DNA of 46,147 nt from Klebsiella pneumoniae (lineage in GTDB: Bacteria > Pseudomonadota > Gammaproteobacteria > Ga0077536): the NCBI GenBank assembly GCA_945876945.1, contig CAMCQE010000016.1, forward strand, positions 1 through 46,147, in the 5' to 3' direction. Shown piece by piece: positions 24,947 to 32,947 of the stretch (position 1 is its first letter; the number at the start of each line of letters is the position of its first letter). The translations under genes and the position numbers were made by a program. Under the pieces are notes generated by a model. It was not told the origin of the DNA. It saw only the letters and a list, made by a program, of their open reading frames with translations, and did not search any database.

Positions 24947-25689
24947 GACCTCGTCATGGCAAGAAACTGGCGTTCGAGTTCGCCGGGCTGGTCGCGGGCA
25001 ATGACGTAGCTCCCGAGCAGGCGCCCTTCGCGCAGAAACAGCGCGCGATGCGCCACGCGTTCAATTTCAGACAACACGTGCGAGGTCACGATGATCGCGT
25101 GCTCGGCGGCCAGCTGCTGAATGAGTTCGCGCAGTTCGATCACCTGCCAGGGGTCGAGGCCATTGGTGGGCTCATCCAGAATCAAAAGCTCCGGGGCGCC
25201 CAGCAAGGCCAGCGCAATCGCCACGCGTTGCCGAAAGCCGCGCGAGAGCTTGCCGGCGGCGCGCTTGCGCACTTCGTTGAGCGCCAGCCGCGTCGCCACG
25301 CGATCGCACTCGTCGTGAATCGTCGATGAGGGACATGCTTTGAGCCGCGCAAACAGGCGCAACAGCTCGTCGACCGTGAGATGCGGATAGAGCAGCGGGT
25401 CTTCCGGCACATAGCCGAGATGCCGCCGCGCGGCCGGGCCGTCTTGGGTGACGTCGAAGCCCGCCAGCGTGGCGTAGCCCCGGGTCGGCGTTAAGTAACC
25501 GGTGAGCAGGCGCAGGCAGGTGCTTTTGCCGGCGCCGTTGGGGCCCAGCAAACCGAGCACCTCGCCGCGCGCGAGTTCAAAACTTAAGTCAGACAGCGCG
25601 CGATGGCGGCCGTAGTCGTAGGTCAGGTCGTGGGCTAAAAGCACCGGCCCGGACAAGCCGGGCCGGTCGTCAGAGACTGGAGCAATCAC
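24937..25689 (-). CDS. ABC transporter ATP-binding protein, GldA-like
   Basis: A 250-residue ATPase of the drug/gliding (DRA-like) class. Walker A is GLLGPNGAGKST, the Q-loop region is LGYVPEDPLLYP, the signature is LSRGFRQRV (a variant with R replacing the second Gly), and Walker B is LLILDEPTNGLDP, followed by the switch His in VTSHVLSE. The start is uncertain: GTG at 25689 gives a 15-residue leader encoded over a strong hairpin, while GTG at 25644 would begin just inside the conserved domain and after most of that hairpin. It follows the lactonase-like gene on the same strand by 51 bp. Confidence 0.92.
   Translation of the reverse strand: MIAPVSDDRPGLSGPVLLAHDLTYDYGRHRALSDLSFELARGEVLGLLGPNGAGKSTCLRLLTGYLTPTRGYATLAGFDVTQDGPAARRHLGYVPEDPLLYPHLTVDELLRLFARLKACPSSTIHDECDRVATRLALNEVRKRAAGKLSRGFRQRVAIALALLGAPELLILDEPTNGLDPWQVIELRELIQQLAAEHAIIVTSHVLSEIERVAHRALFLREGRLLGSYVIARDQPGELERQFLAMTRSCV
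25643..25667 (-). terminator. Strong hairpin at the 5' end of the ABC ATPase gene (terminator-like)
   Basis: ACCGGCCCGG at 25643-25652 and CCGGGCCGGT at 25658-25667 form a perfect 10-bp GC-rich stem with a five-base loop. On the minus strand it is followed by GCTTTTAG. It could end or attenuate transcription coming from the lactonase-like gene, or be part of the ATPase mRNA leader. The T run is short, so termination is uncertain. Confidence 0.45.
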
Positions 25690-25740
25690 CGGGCTCGAAG
25701 CGTGTAGCAGAGCAACAAGTCGGGCCCGGTTCGTCAGGCT

Positions 25741-26631
25741 TTATTCGTAGAATTCCGGCGCTTTCTTCATCGCCTTGAAGGCATCCGGGTCGTGCGCCGT
25801 GAAGTAGTTGGCGTTTTCGGTCGCCTTCATGCGGCGGACCCAGTCGTAGCCTTTCACAATGCCGACCGGATCGTAGGCCAGCGCGATGTTGGGAATGAGA
25901 TTCTTCTCAATGTTCTCGCGGAAGTAGACGGCGTCACCGGTAAGAATGGTGGAGCCGGTCTTCGGCAAACGCACCATCAGCATCTGGCTGCCCTTGGTGT
26001 GACCGCGCGAGCGATGCACCACGACGCTGCCGTCGCCAAAAAGGTCGTAGTCGCCTTCAAGCCGCACCATGTCCATCAGGCTCGGCTTGGAGGTGCCCAC
26101 CGGTGAGCGCAGCACCTGCGCGTCACCCGGAATGTAGCCTCCGGCAAACGGTTCATCCGGGAACATGGCGAAGCTCAGTTCGTCGTCCTGGATAATGAGC
26201 GTGGAGTTGGGGAACTTGCCGACGTTGCCGCCGTGGTCAAGATGCATGTGGCTGACGACCACGTATTTGATGTCGTCCGGCTTCAGGCCAATTTTGGCGA
26301 GCTGCGCGTCGATGGCGTCTTCCGGCGTCATCTTGACTTCAAACACGCTGGCGAGCTTGCCCCAGTAGGTGCTGTCGGTGATGAGCTTGTCGTTATTCCC
26401 GGTGTCGAACAGCACGTTGCCTTTGGGGTGCTTGATCACGAAGAAACCAATCGGGACCTGAATCTTTGGTTCCATCGGGGCCAGATTCTGCAGGAAGCCT
26501 TTGCCCAGCATCATCGAGCCTGAGGAGAACACATACAGCTTCATGCCGGCCGGTGATACGGCATGGGCGGTAGTCATTGCGCCGAGACCGAGCACCGCGA
26601 CGGCGGCCAGTCTGGAAATCCACTTTTTCAT
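25741..26631 (-). CDS. Exported metallo-beta-lactamase-fold hydrolase, N-acyl-homoserine-lactonase-like
   Basis: A 296-residue MBL-fold protein with a Sec signal peptide (MKKWISRLAAVAVLGLGAM, cleavage near AHA). The dinuclear metal motif is SHMHLDHGGN with H128, H130, D132 and H133; further ligands are the His of RSRGHTKGSQ, the Asp of LTGDAVYF and the His of TAHDPDAF. The pattern FDTGNND before the motif and the spacing resemble AHL lactonases (AiiA-like). Export to the periplasm is less usual for that group. Lactone, ester or other substrates are possible. GGAGGAG precedes the ATG at 26631. It is divergent from the EmrA-like gene. Confidence 0.88.
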   Translation of the reverse strand: MKKWISRLAAVAVLGLGAMTTAHAVSPAGMKLYVFSSGSMMLGKGFLQNLAPMEPKIQVPIGFFVIKHPKGNVLFDTGNNDKLITDSTYWGKLASVFEVKMTPEDAIDAQLAKIGLKPDDIKYVVVSHMHLDHGGNVGKFPNSTLIIQDDELSFAMFPDEPFAGGYIPGDAQVLRSPVGTSKPSLMDMVRLEGDYDLFGDGSVVVHRSRGHTKGSQMLMVRLPKTGSTILTGDAVYFRENIEKNLIPNIALAYDPVGIVKGYDWVRRMKATENANYFTAHDPDAFKAMKKAPEFYE

Positions 26632-26812
26632 TGCTTGCTCCTCCGGGAGTTGATGTACGAGCGTCCGCAGACGTCGTTGCATTATGGCCACAAAGCACCA
26701 CCTCGCACAGGGGCTGGCTCCCGGTGCGTGGCGGGCCCGTGTACCATGCGCCAGCCCCGAAACAACCTGCTGCTGCGGCGTGCGAGCTTGCGCCGCCTCG
26801 AGGTGTCCGCGT

Positions 26813-27808
26813 TTGAAACTGCTCCGCGCTGTGCTTGCCTTCACCCTGATCGCGGGATCTGTCGCCGGGTTCTACGTGTACTGGCAGCATCGCGGCCTGC
26901 ATCCCTCAACCGAAGACGCTTACCTCGAAGCCCATATCGTGCGGGTGTCTTCGCGGGTCACGGCGCCGGCCAAGTTCATCCATGTTGTGGACAACCAATA
27001 CGTACGAGCCGGTGAGCCCTTGTTTGATTTGGGCCCCGCCACGTTTGAACAGAAACTCGCCCGCGCCCAGGCCCGGCTCGCGCTCGCCGCCCAGGACACC
27101 GGTGCCAGCGGCGCGGAAATCAAAGCCGCCAGCGCCACCTTGCGCGAGCGCGAAGTCACCGCCGACAACGCGCGGCGCACGGTCAATCGCGTGCAGGCGC
27201 TGGCACAGAAAAAGCTCGTGCCGGCGCAGCAACTCGACGATGCGCTGGCGACCTATGCCGAAGCCGAGGCCGCCGTAGGTGCGGCCCGCGCCGGCCTTGA
27301 ACGCGCGCGCAACGCCTTGGGCGACAGCGGTCCGCAGAACGCACGCCTGCGCGCAGCCGCCGCCGATCTCGCGCTGGCGGAACTCGAACTCTCGTTCACC
27401 CACATCAAGGCCAGCGCCGCCGGCTGGGTGACCAATCTCACGCTGCGGCCCGGCACCATGGTGCACATGGGGCAAACCCAGTTCGGCCTGGTGGAGGAAA
27501 AAGAATGGTGGGTGGAAGCCAATTTCCGCGAAACCGATCTCACGCGCATCAAGCCCGGACAGCCGGCCAGCATCACCCTCGATATGTATCCGGACCTGCG
27601 TTTGAACGGCCGGGTCGAAAGCCTGAGCGCGGGCTCCGGCGCCACGTTCTCGCTGCTGCCGCCGGAGAACGCCACGGGTAACTGGGTGAAAGTCACACAG
27701 CGTTTTCCAGTGCGGATCGCGCTGGATGCCCTACCTGCCGACAGCGCCACACCGCTGCGCGTCGGTGCCAGCGCGTCGGTTGAGGTCGACACCACCGGCG
27801 CGCCATGA
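26813..27808 (+). CDS. HlyD/EmrA-family membrane fusion protein
   Basis: A 331-residue periplasmic adaptor with one N-terminal membrane helix (LRAVLAFTLIAGSVAGFYVYW), then the biotinyl-lipoyl half segment STEDAYLEAHIVRVSSRV, a long alpha-helical hairpin rich in Ala, Glu and Arg, the second lipoyl half and a beta-barrel domain (WWVEANFRETDLTRIKPGQ). It joins an inner-membrane exporter to an outer-membrane channel. TTG at 26813 is chosen because it sits right before the helix and follows GAGG; the frame is open to 26684. The stop overlaps the start of the DHA2 pump (ATGA). No TolC-type gene is nearby. Confidence 0.9.
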   Translation: MKLLRAVLAFTLIAGSVAGFYVYWQHRGLHPSTEDAYLEAHIVRVSSRVTAPAKFIHVVDNQYVRAGEPLFDLGPATFEQKLARAQARLALAAQDTGASGAEIKAASATLREREVTADNARRTVNRVQALAQKKLVPAQQLDDALATYAEAEAAVGAARAGLERARNALGDSGPQNARLRAAAADLALAELELSFTHIKASAAGWVTNLTLRPGTMVHMGQTQFGLVEEKEWWVEANFRETDLTRIKPGQPASITLDMYPDLRLNGRVESLSAGSGATFSLLPPENATGNWVKVTQRFPVRIALDALPADSATPLRVGASASVEVDTTGAP

Positions 27809-29307
27809 GCGAGCGGGCGCCAGACTCGCCAAGCTGGGCGGTGATCACCGCCGTCATGCTGACCACGCTGCTCGAAGTGCTGGACCTCACGGTGGTGAAT
27901 GTCTCGCTGCCGCACATGATGGGCAGCTTCGGCGCCACGCCGGACCAGATCACCTGGATCGTCACCTCCTACATGATTTCCACCATCGTGGTGATGCCGC
28001 TCACCGGCTTTCTGTCGGCGCGCTTCGGCCGGCGCGAAGTCTTGCTGTGGTCGATTTTTGGTTTCGTGGTCGCGTCCGCCCTGTGCGGCGCGGCCTGGAG
28101 TCTGGAATCGATGGTGCTGTTCCGGCTGCTGCAGGGCGGCTTCGGGGCGACGCTGATTCCGCTTTCGCAAACCGTGCTGTTCGACGCCTTTCCCCGTGCG
28201 CAACGCGCCAAGGCGATGGCCATCTGGAGCATCGCGATCATGGTGGCGCCCATCGTGGGTCCGACCATCGGCGGCATCATCACGGAACATTTTGAGTGGC
28301 GCTGGGTGTTTTACGTGAACGTGCCGATTGGCCTGTTCGCGCTCTTGCTCGCGCTGAGTGAAATTCCCACCACGCCGCGCCGCCCCACCGCGGACATCGA
28401 CTGGCTGGGGCTGCTGCTGATGTCGCTGATGCTCGGCAGCCTGCAGGCGGTGCTCGATCTTGGCCACCACCACGAATGGTTTGCCTCCAAACTCATCATG
28501 GGGCTGGCGATTACGGCTGCCGTGACCGCGATGCTGTTTGTCGTACGCGGCCTGCGGGTCGCCAATCACATCGTGGATCTACGACTGTTCGGCAATCGCA
28601 ATTTCACGCTGGGCTGCCTGCTGGTGGCGGGCTACTGCCTCACGATGTACGCCACCATTACGCTCCTGCCGCTGCTCACCCAGCGTCTGCTGGGCTATCC
28701 ACCGGACACGGCCGGACTGCTGTTTCTCCCGCGCGGCACCACCAGCGCGCTGCTGCTCATTATCGTGGGCAGTTACCTCGCGCATCGGGTGGATGCCCGC
28801 TGGCTGATAGCCATTGGGCTATGTTTCATGACGGTGGCCTGCGCCTTCATGGCGGGCTACACCTTGCAGATCGATCCCTGGGGCCTGATTTGGCCGGGCA
28901 TGATTCAGGGCATTGGCATGGCACTCATTTTTGGCCAGTTGCCGCTGGTGACCTTTGAGACGATTCCGCGCGATCGCGCCGATGAGGCGGCCGGCTTGTA
29001 CAGCGTGATGCGCACGCTGGGCTCGGCGTTTGGGGTCGCGCTATCGGGCACGCTGTATGTGCGGCAGGAGCAGGTGCACTGGCACACCTTGGGCGGACAT
29101 CTGGCCGATACCAATCCGGATTTTCAGGACTGGCTGCTGCGCGGCGGGGTCAGCTTGCAGGACGCCGCAGCGCCGGCGAAGCTCGCAGGTCTCATCAGCA
29201 AGCAGGCGTCCATGCAGGCGTTCTCGGATATCTACGCCGCGATCGCGGTGAGTTTCCTGTTTTTGCTGCCCTTGGTGGCGATGTTAAGAAAACCCCCTCG
29301 CCCGTGA
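27805..29307 (+). CDS. DHA2-family MFS drug efflux pump, EmrB-like
   Basis: A 500-residue major facilitator with about 14 membrane helices. The DHA2 signature is clear: LEVLDLTVVNVSLPHMMGSF in helix 1, the GRREVLLWS loop, RLLQGGFGATLIPLSQT and the motif C segment IMVAPIVGPTIGGIIT. Such pumps use the proton gradient to export hydrophobic compounds. It starts inside the stop of the EmrA-like gene, forming the usual tripartite pair. Its position near catabolic genes suggests solvent or xenobiotic tolerance, but no specific substrate can be named. Confidence 0.95.
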   Translation: MSERAPDSPSWAVITAVMLTTLLEVLDLTVVNVSLPHMMGSFGATPDQITWIVTSYMISTIVVMPLTGFLSARFGRREVLLWSIFGFVVASALCGAAWSLESMVLFRLLQGGFGATLIPLSQTVLFDAFPRAQRAKAMAIWSIAIMVAPIVGPTIGGIITEHFEWRWVFYVNVPIGLFALLLALSEIPTTPRRPTADIDWLGLLLMSLMLGSLQAVLDLGHHHEWFASKLIMGLAITAAVTAMLFVVRGLRVANHIVDLRLFGNRNFTLGCLLVAGYCLTMYATITLLPLLTQRLLGYPPDTAGLLFLPRGTTSALLLIIVGSYLAHRVDARWLIAIGLCFMTVACAFMAGYTLQIDPWGLIWPGMIQGIGMALIFGQLPLVTFETIPRDRADEAAGLYSVMRTLGSAFGVALSGTLYVRQEQVHWHTLGGHLADTNPDFQDWLLRGGVSLQDAAAPAKLAGLISKQASMQAFSDIYAAIAVSFLFLLPLVAMLRKPPRP

Positions 29308-29334
29308 TGCGCCACGCCGGCACCTGAGTTCGCC

Positions 29335-29787
29335 TTACTTCACGCGCGCCTTGGCCAGCACCTTGTCGAGCTGATTGGCAAAATCCCGGCGGTCGGTGGT
29401 GGTCAGCGGCGGCGGCCCGCCGCCGGCAATCCCGAGCCCGCGCAGTTCATCCATCAGGTTGCGCCTGGAGAGATGGTCGGCCACGTTGTTGGTCGAATAG
29501 AGCTCGCCCCGTGGATTCAGCGCCAGCGCGCCGCGGGCCACCACGCCGGCGGCCAGCGGGATATCGGCGGTGATCACGAGGTCGCCGGGCTCAACGGCGT
29601 CTTCGATATAGCGATCCGCCACATCAAACCCGGCCGGCACGCGCTGGCTGCGAATAAAGGCTGAAGGCGGGGCCTTCAGCAGACGATTGGCGACGAGGAT
29701 CAGTTCGACCTCTACCCGCATCGCCGCGCGGTAGAGGATTTCCTTGATCACTACCGGACAGGCGTCCGCATCGACCCAGATCCGCAT
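29335..29787 (-). CDS. yaiI: YaiI/UPF0178 family protein
   Basis: A 150-residue DUF188 protein of unknown biochemical role. The N-terminal [18 protein letters not shown] is the family hallmark, with an Asp-rich PIN-like site, followed by [16 protein letters not shown] and the C-terminal FANQLDKVL. The fold is thought to be PIN-related, so a nuclease activity is possible but unproven. The start ATG shares its A with the TGA stop of the upstream VOC gene (TGATG), so the two are coupled. It is convergent with the EmrB-like gene. Confidence 0.94.
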   Translation of the reverse strand: MRIWVDADACPVVIKEILYRAAMRVEVELILVANRLLKAPPSAFIRSQRVPAGFDVADRYIEDAVEPGDLVITADIPLAAGVVARGALALNPRGELYSTNNVADHLSRRNLMDELRGLGIAGGGPPPLTTTDRRDFANQLDKVLAKARVK

Positions 29788-30752
29788 CAGTCTTGCAGCA
29801 CTCCGAGTTGCGCCACCAGCGCTTCGCGGCTGTCCCGGAACTGCGGCGACACGATCACCTGCCGGCCCAACTGTTCCGCCGGCTCGTCGCAGGTAAACGA
29901 CGGGTCATGCGAGACGGTGGCTTCAAACAAGGCGCCGCCCGGGGTACGCACATAGATGGAATCGAAGTAGCCGCGGTCTTTCACATCAGAGGTATCGGTG
30001 AGGCCCATCGATTCCAGCCGCGCCTTGATCGCGTTCTGCTCGGCGTGCGTGCCCACCTGAAAAGCCATGTGATGCACGTAGCCTTCGCCCAGATTCCAGC
30101 TGCCCTGGGCCTTGTCGGGCTCCACCAAAAAGTCCACCAGCGCGCCGCTGTGGCCCGCGCCCAGCGCATAGCGCACCAGCGCGCCGTCTTCGGCCACGCG
30201 GCGCCCGCCCCAACCGAGGTGCATGAATTCATCCATCAGTTCGAGGTCGCGCACCGACACGCAGATGCTGTGCGTGCCGCGAATCATCATCTCCGCCGGC
30301 ACCGGGCCCTGCGAGTGCGGCGCGCGGGTGTCGTCGCTGACGCCCACCAGCGAGTAATCAATGCCGCAGGGATGCTGGAAGTCGAGACAGCGCTCGCCGA
30401 GGCGCTCGGTGGCCTGCACCGCAAAGCCCTGCGCCTGCAGGCGCTCGGCCCAGTAGCCGAGTCCGGATTCCGGCACCGACAGGCTGAAGGACGCAATTTG
30501 GCCCGAGCCCCGCCGCGCCTTGGCGCCGGTGTGGCGCACCGGGAAGCTGGTCACGAGGCTGCTCTCCTCGCCCGTGTCGTTGCCGTAGTACAGGTGATAG
30601 ATGGGCACGTTGCCGTCGTAGAGCAGCGTTTTTTTGACGCTTTTTAGCCCCAGCACGCGGGTGTGGAAGGCATAGTCTTCCTGCGCATCGCCGGTACACA
30701 GCGTGATGTGGTGATGACGGAAAATTGCAGCGCCGGGGTTCGCAAGGGTCAT
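29787..30752 (-). CDS. Ring-cleaving dioxygenase-like VOC protein
   Basis: A 321-residue protein of two vicinal-oxygen-chelate (glyoxalase/bleomycin-resistance) modules. Metal-ligand candidates are the His cluster in [11 protein letters not shown], the His in [12 protein letters not shown], the His pair in [11 protein letters not shown] and the Glu in [12 protein letters not shown]. The closest recalled group is the MhqO/YkcA type of ring-cleaving dioxygenase, used for hydroquinone-type substrates in Firmicutes. It is translationally coupled to yaiI downstream. An upstream MFS gene on the same strand lies past its start, separated by 83 bp. Confidence 0.88.
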   Translation of the reverse strand: MTLANPGAAIFRHHHITLCTGDAQEDYAFHTRVLGLKSVKKTLLYDGNVPIYHLYYGNDTGEESSLVTSFPVRHTGAKARRGSGQIASFSLSVPESGLGYWAERLQAQGFAVQATERLGERCLDFQHPCGIDYSLVGVSDDTRAPHSQGPVPAEMMIRGTHSICVSVRDLELMDEFMHLGWGGRRVAEDGALVRYALGAGHSGALVDFLVEPDKAQGSWNLGEGYVHHMAFQVGTHAEQNAIKARLESMGLTDTSDVKDRGYFDSIYVRTPGGALFEATVSHDPSFTCDEPAEQLGRQVIVSPQFRDSREALVAQLGVLQD

Positions 30753-30835
30753 GACATTGCTCCAGCAACGGAAGGGCCTTGCACGCTAGCACGGCAAGCG
30801 CGTGGGCGGCGAGGTGCTCGGCGCAAGCAATCGTC

Positions 30836-31990
30836 TCAGCGCCGCATCAACAGACACAACGCGGCGCTGGCCGCGAACCCGGCCCCAGCGAGGAAGGTTT
30901 GCGCGGGCCCCATGGTTTCCCACAGCACGCCGGCCAGGGTGCTGGCCAGCAGCAGGGCCAGCCCGGTCAGGAGATTGAAAATGCCGAAGGCGGTGCCCAT
31001 CAATGCGGTGGGCGCGGTGTCGGCCACCAGCTTCGCGAACAGGCCCTGCGTGAGCCCCATATGAATCCCCCACAGCGCGGCGCCGGCAAACACCATGAGC
31101 GGGGAATCGGCGACGGCGAGCAGCAGGTCGGCCGCCACCAGCACGCCCAGACCGCCAATCAGGAGACCGCGTGAGCCGTCACTATCCGCCAGCCGGCCGG
31201 CGGGGTAGGACACCAGCGCATAAACGGCGCTCATCACCACCATCACCAGCGGCGCGTAAGTCATGACAAGTCCGCAGTCGCTCGCCCGCAAAATCAGAAA
31301 CGCCTCGCTGAAACGGGCGAGGGTGAACAGCGTGCCAATGCCCGCCACCAGATAGAACGGGCGCGGCAGCGTGCGCCAGGCGCGCCACACCACGGTCTTC
31401 GCGAGTGTCGGCCCGACCTCCGCCGGTTCCTCCACGCCGATCGCCAGCACCACCACCGCCAGCAGGGCCGGCACCACGGCCAGCCACAGCGCAGCGCGCA
31501 CGTCGTTGGCGAACAGCATCATCAGCGCCACCGCCAGCAGCGGGCCGATGAAGGCGCCCACTGAGTCCAGCGACTGGCGCAGGCCAAAGGCGGCCCCGCG
31601 TTGTGCCGGCGGGGTCACGGCGGCGATCAGCGCGTCGCGCGGCGCGCCACGAATGCCTTTGCCGAGTCGATCAATCAGGCGCGCGGTGAAGACCAATCCC
31701 ACGGTCTGCGCCAATGGAAAGCACGGCTTGGTGAGCGCCGCGAGTCCGTAACCCAGCAACACCAGAGGTTTTCGCCGCCCGAGGTAATCACTGAGGGCGC
31801 CGGAGAATAGTTTGACGATCGCTGCCGTGGCCTCGGCCAGACCTTCCAGCACGCCCAGCGTCGCGGCCCCGGCGCCCAGAACCACGGTGACGTAAAACGG
31901 CAGCAGCGCATGCACCCACTCGGACGACGCATCCATCAGCAGTGAGACGATGCCCAGCGCCCACACGCTGCGCGGCAAGGGCTGGTGCAT
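30836..31990 (-). CDS. MFS transporter
   Basis: A 384-residue major facilitator with about 12 helices. The loop 2-3 motif is GALSDYLGRRKPLVLLGYG, and there is a motif RLIDRLGKGIRGAPRDALIA that is typical of a group of uncharacterised MFS proteins often annotated as heavy-metal or drug exporters. The substrate is unknown. The start ATG follows directly on the TAA stop of the channel-like gene (TAAATG), which suggests coupled translation. Confidence 0.9.
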   Translation of the reverse strand: MHQPLPRSVWALGIVSLLMDASSEWVHALLPFYVTVVLGAGAATLGVLEGLAEATAAIVKLFSGALSDYLGRRKPLVLLGYGLAALTKPCFPLAQTVGLVFTARLIDRLGKGIRGAPRDALIAAVTPPAQRGAAFGLRQSLDSVGAFIGPLLAVALMMLFANDVRAALWLAVVPALLAVVVLAIGVEEPAEVGPTLAKTVVWRAWRTLPRPFYLVAGIGTLFTLARFSEAFLILRASDCGLVMTYAPLVMVVMSAVYALVSYPAGRLADSDGSRGLLIGGLGVLVAADLLLAVADSPLMVFAGAALWGIHMGLTQGLFAKLVADTAPTALMGTAFGIFNLLTGLALLLASTLAGVLWETMGPAQTFLAGAGFAASAALCLLMRR

Positions 31991-32443
31991 TTAGCCGTCG
32001 TCCTCGTGCTCGGGCCAGAATCTTTCCATCATGAGATAGGTAAACGAGGCGCTCCAGCCGATCATCAGCAAGCCCACCAAAGCCTCCACCCCGGCAATCA
32101 ATCGCACATGCGCCACGGGCTGAATGTCGCCAAAGCCTAGCGAGGTGTAGACCACGACGGAGAAGTAGGCGAATTCAAAAATCGAGTTCTGGCTGCCACC
32201 GCTCAACACGCCGAGTTCCCAGTGAGCGATCATCAACCAGTACGCCATGGCGAATACCCACACTTCCACCGTATGTGCGGCAAACACGCCCAGAATGACC
32301 ACCAGAATTCGTTGTCGGGGTCTGACCTTCAAATGCGGCAACCAGCGCGAAATGCCGCGCAGGGCCTCGTAGTGAATCAGCACCGTGAGGCACACCAGCA
32401 GCGCGGCGACCGCGGCGGACATCAGAAAATTGGCGAGCGGCAT
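31991..32443 (-). CDS. Small K+-channel-like membrane protein
   Basis: A 150-residue protein with about three membrane helices (residues about 8-27, 48-70 and 115-140) and a re-entrant pore segment that ends T100-S-L-G-F-G-D106. TxxGFGD is the selectivity-filter pattern of ion-channel-2 (PF07885-like) potassium channels. No cytoplasmic RCK domain is present. ATG at 32443 has GGAG upstream; the frame stays open to 32566. It is the first gene of the channel-MFS run and divergent from dmfA1, with a 149-bp shared upstream region. Confidence 0.85.
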   Translation of the reverse strand: MPLANFLMSAAVAALLVCLTVLIHYEALRGISRWLPHLKVRPRQRILVVILGVFAAHTVEVWVFAMAYWLMIAHWELGVLSGGSQNSIFEFAYFSVVVYTSLGFGDIQPVAHVRLIAGVEALVGLLMIGWSASFTYLMMERFWPEHEDDG

Positions 32444-32533
32444 GGCGCTACTCCGTAAGTCACTCGTCCGCATGATGCCTCTGCGCGATCGCAGGTGCAC
32501 GCAAGAAACGCGGCGCAGCAATGCACAAGCCGG

Positions 32534-32563
32534 CTGACCGGCGCGGATACGCCTCGTTATACT
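32534..32563 (+). promoter_or_regulatory. Candidate sigma-70 promoter for the dmfA1A2 genes
   Basis: CTGACC at 32534-32539 and TATACT at 32558-32563 are separated by 18 bp and lie 29 bp before the dmfA1-like ATG. Both hexamers are reasonable sigma-70 matches. No operator is obvious. The region also holds the leader of the divergent channel gene. Confidence 0.5.
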
Positions 32564-32592
32564 CAAGCTATTCCCGCCACAGAGTGTCAGCC

Positions 32593-32940
32593 ATGAACGC
32601 GACTGCGAGCCCTGATCGTCAGCATCAGACCTACGCCATTTTCAACGCGCGGCTGCGCGCTGAAATTCGGGGCCTCATCACCCCCGCCCTGATCGAAGAA
32701 CATCGCAGCAACCCGCTGGGCCGTCACAGCGATGCGCTGGCGCGGGTGGTGAACTTCCTGCGGCGGCCGCCGCACTACGCGCTGTATTCCGCCAAGCCCA
32801 TGCGCGAATGGCAGCTGATTGCGCTCCCCATCGCCGCCGGCCAGCCGCCACAGCCGCTGGACGACGTGGTCTATACCAGCGAAGAAGCCGCCATTCACGC
32901 CGTGTTCCTGCGGCATATCGCCGACCTGCAGGCGGAGTAA
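32593..32940 (+). CDS. dmfA1: N,N-dimethylformamidase small (alpha) subunit-like protein
   Basis: A 115-residue protein that matches the recalled small subunit of DMFase (about 132 residues) over most of its length. Shared features are EEHxxNPxG near the middle, an RVxNFxRxxP segment, REWxxxxI and the C-terminal EEAxHAVFLRxIxDxxAE. The small subunit has no catalytic site of its own; it packs against the large subunit in an alpha2beta2 unit. ATG at 32593 is chosen over an open frame to 32521. It is followed after 7 bp by the large-subunit gene, as in known dmfA1A2 pairs. True substrate is unproven. Confidence 0.85.
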   Translation: MNATASPDRQHQTYAIFNARLRAEIRGLITPALIEEHRSNPLGRHSDALARVVNFLRRPPHYALYSAKPMREWQLIALPIAAGQPPQPLDDVVYTSEEAAIHAVFLRHIADLQAE

Positions 32941-32947
32941 GACCCTG

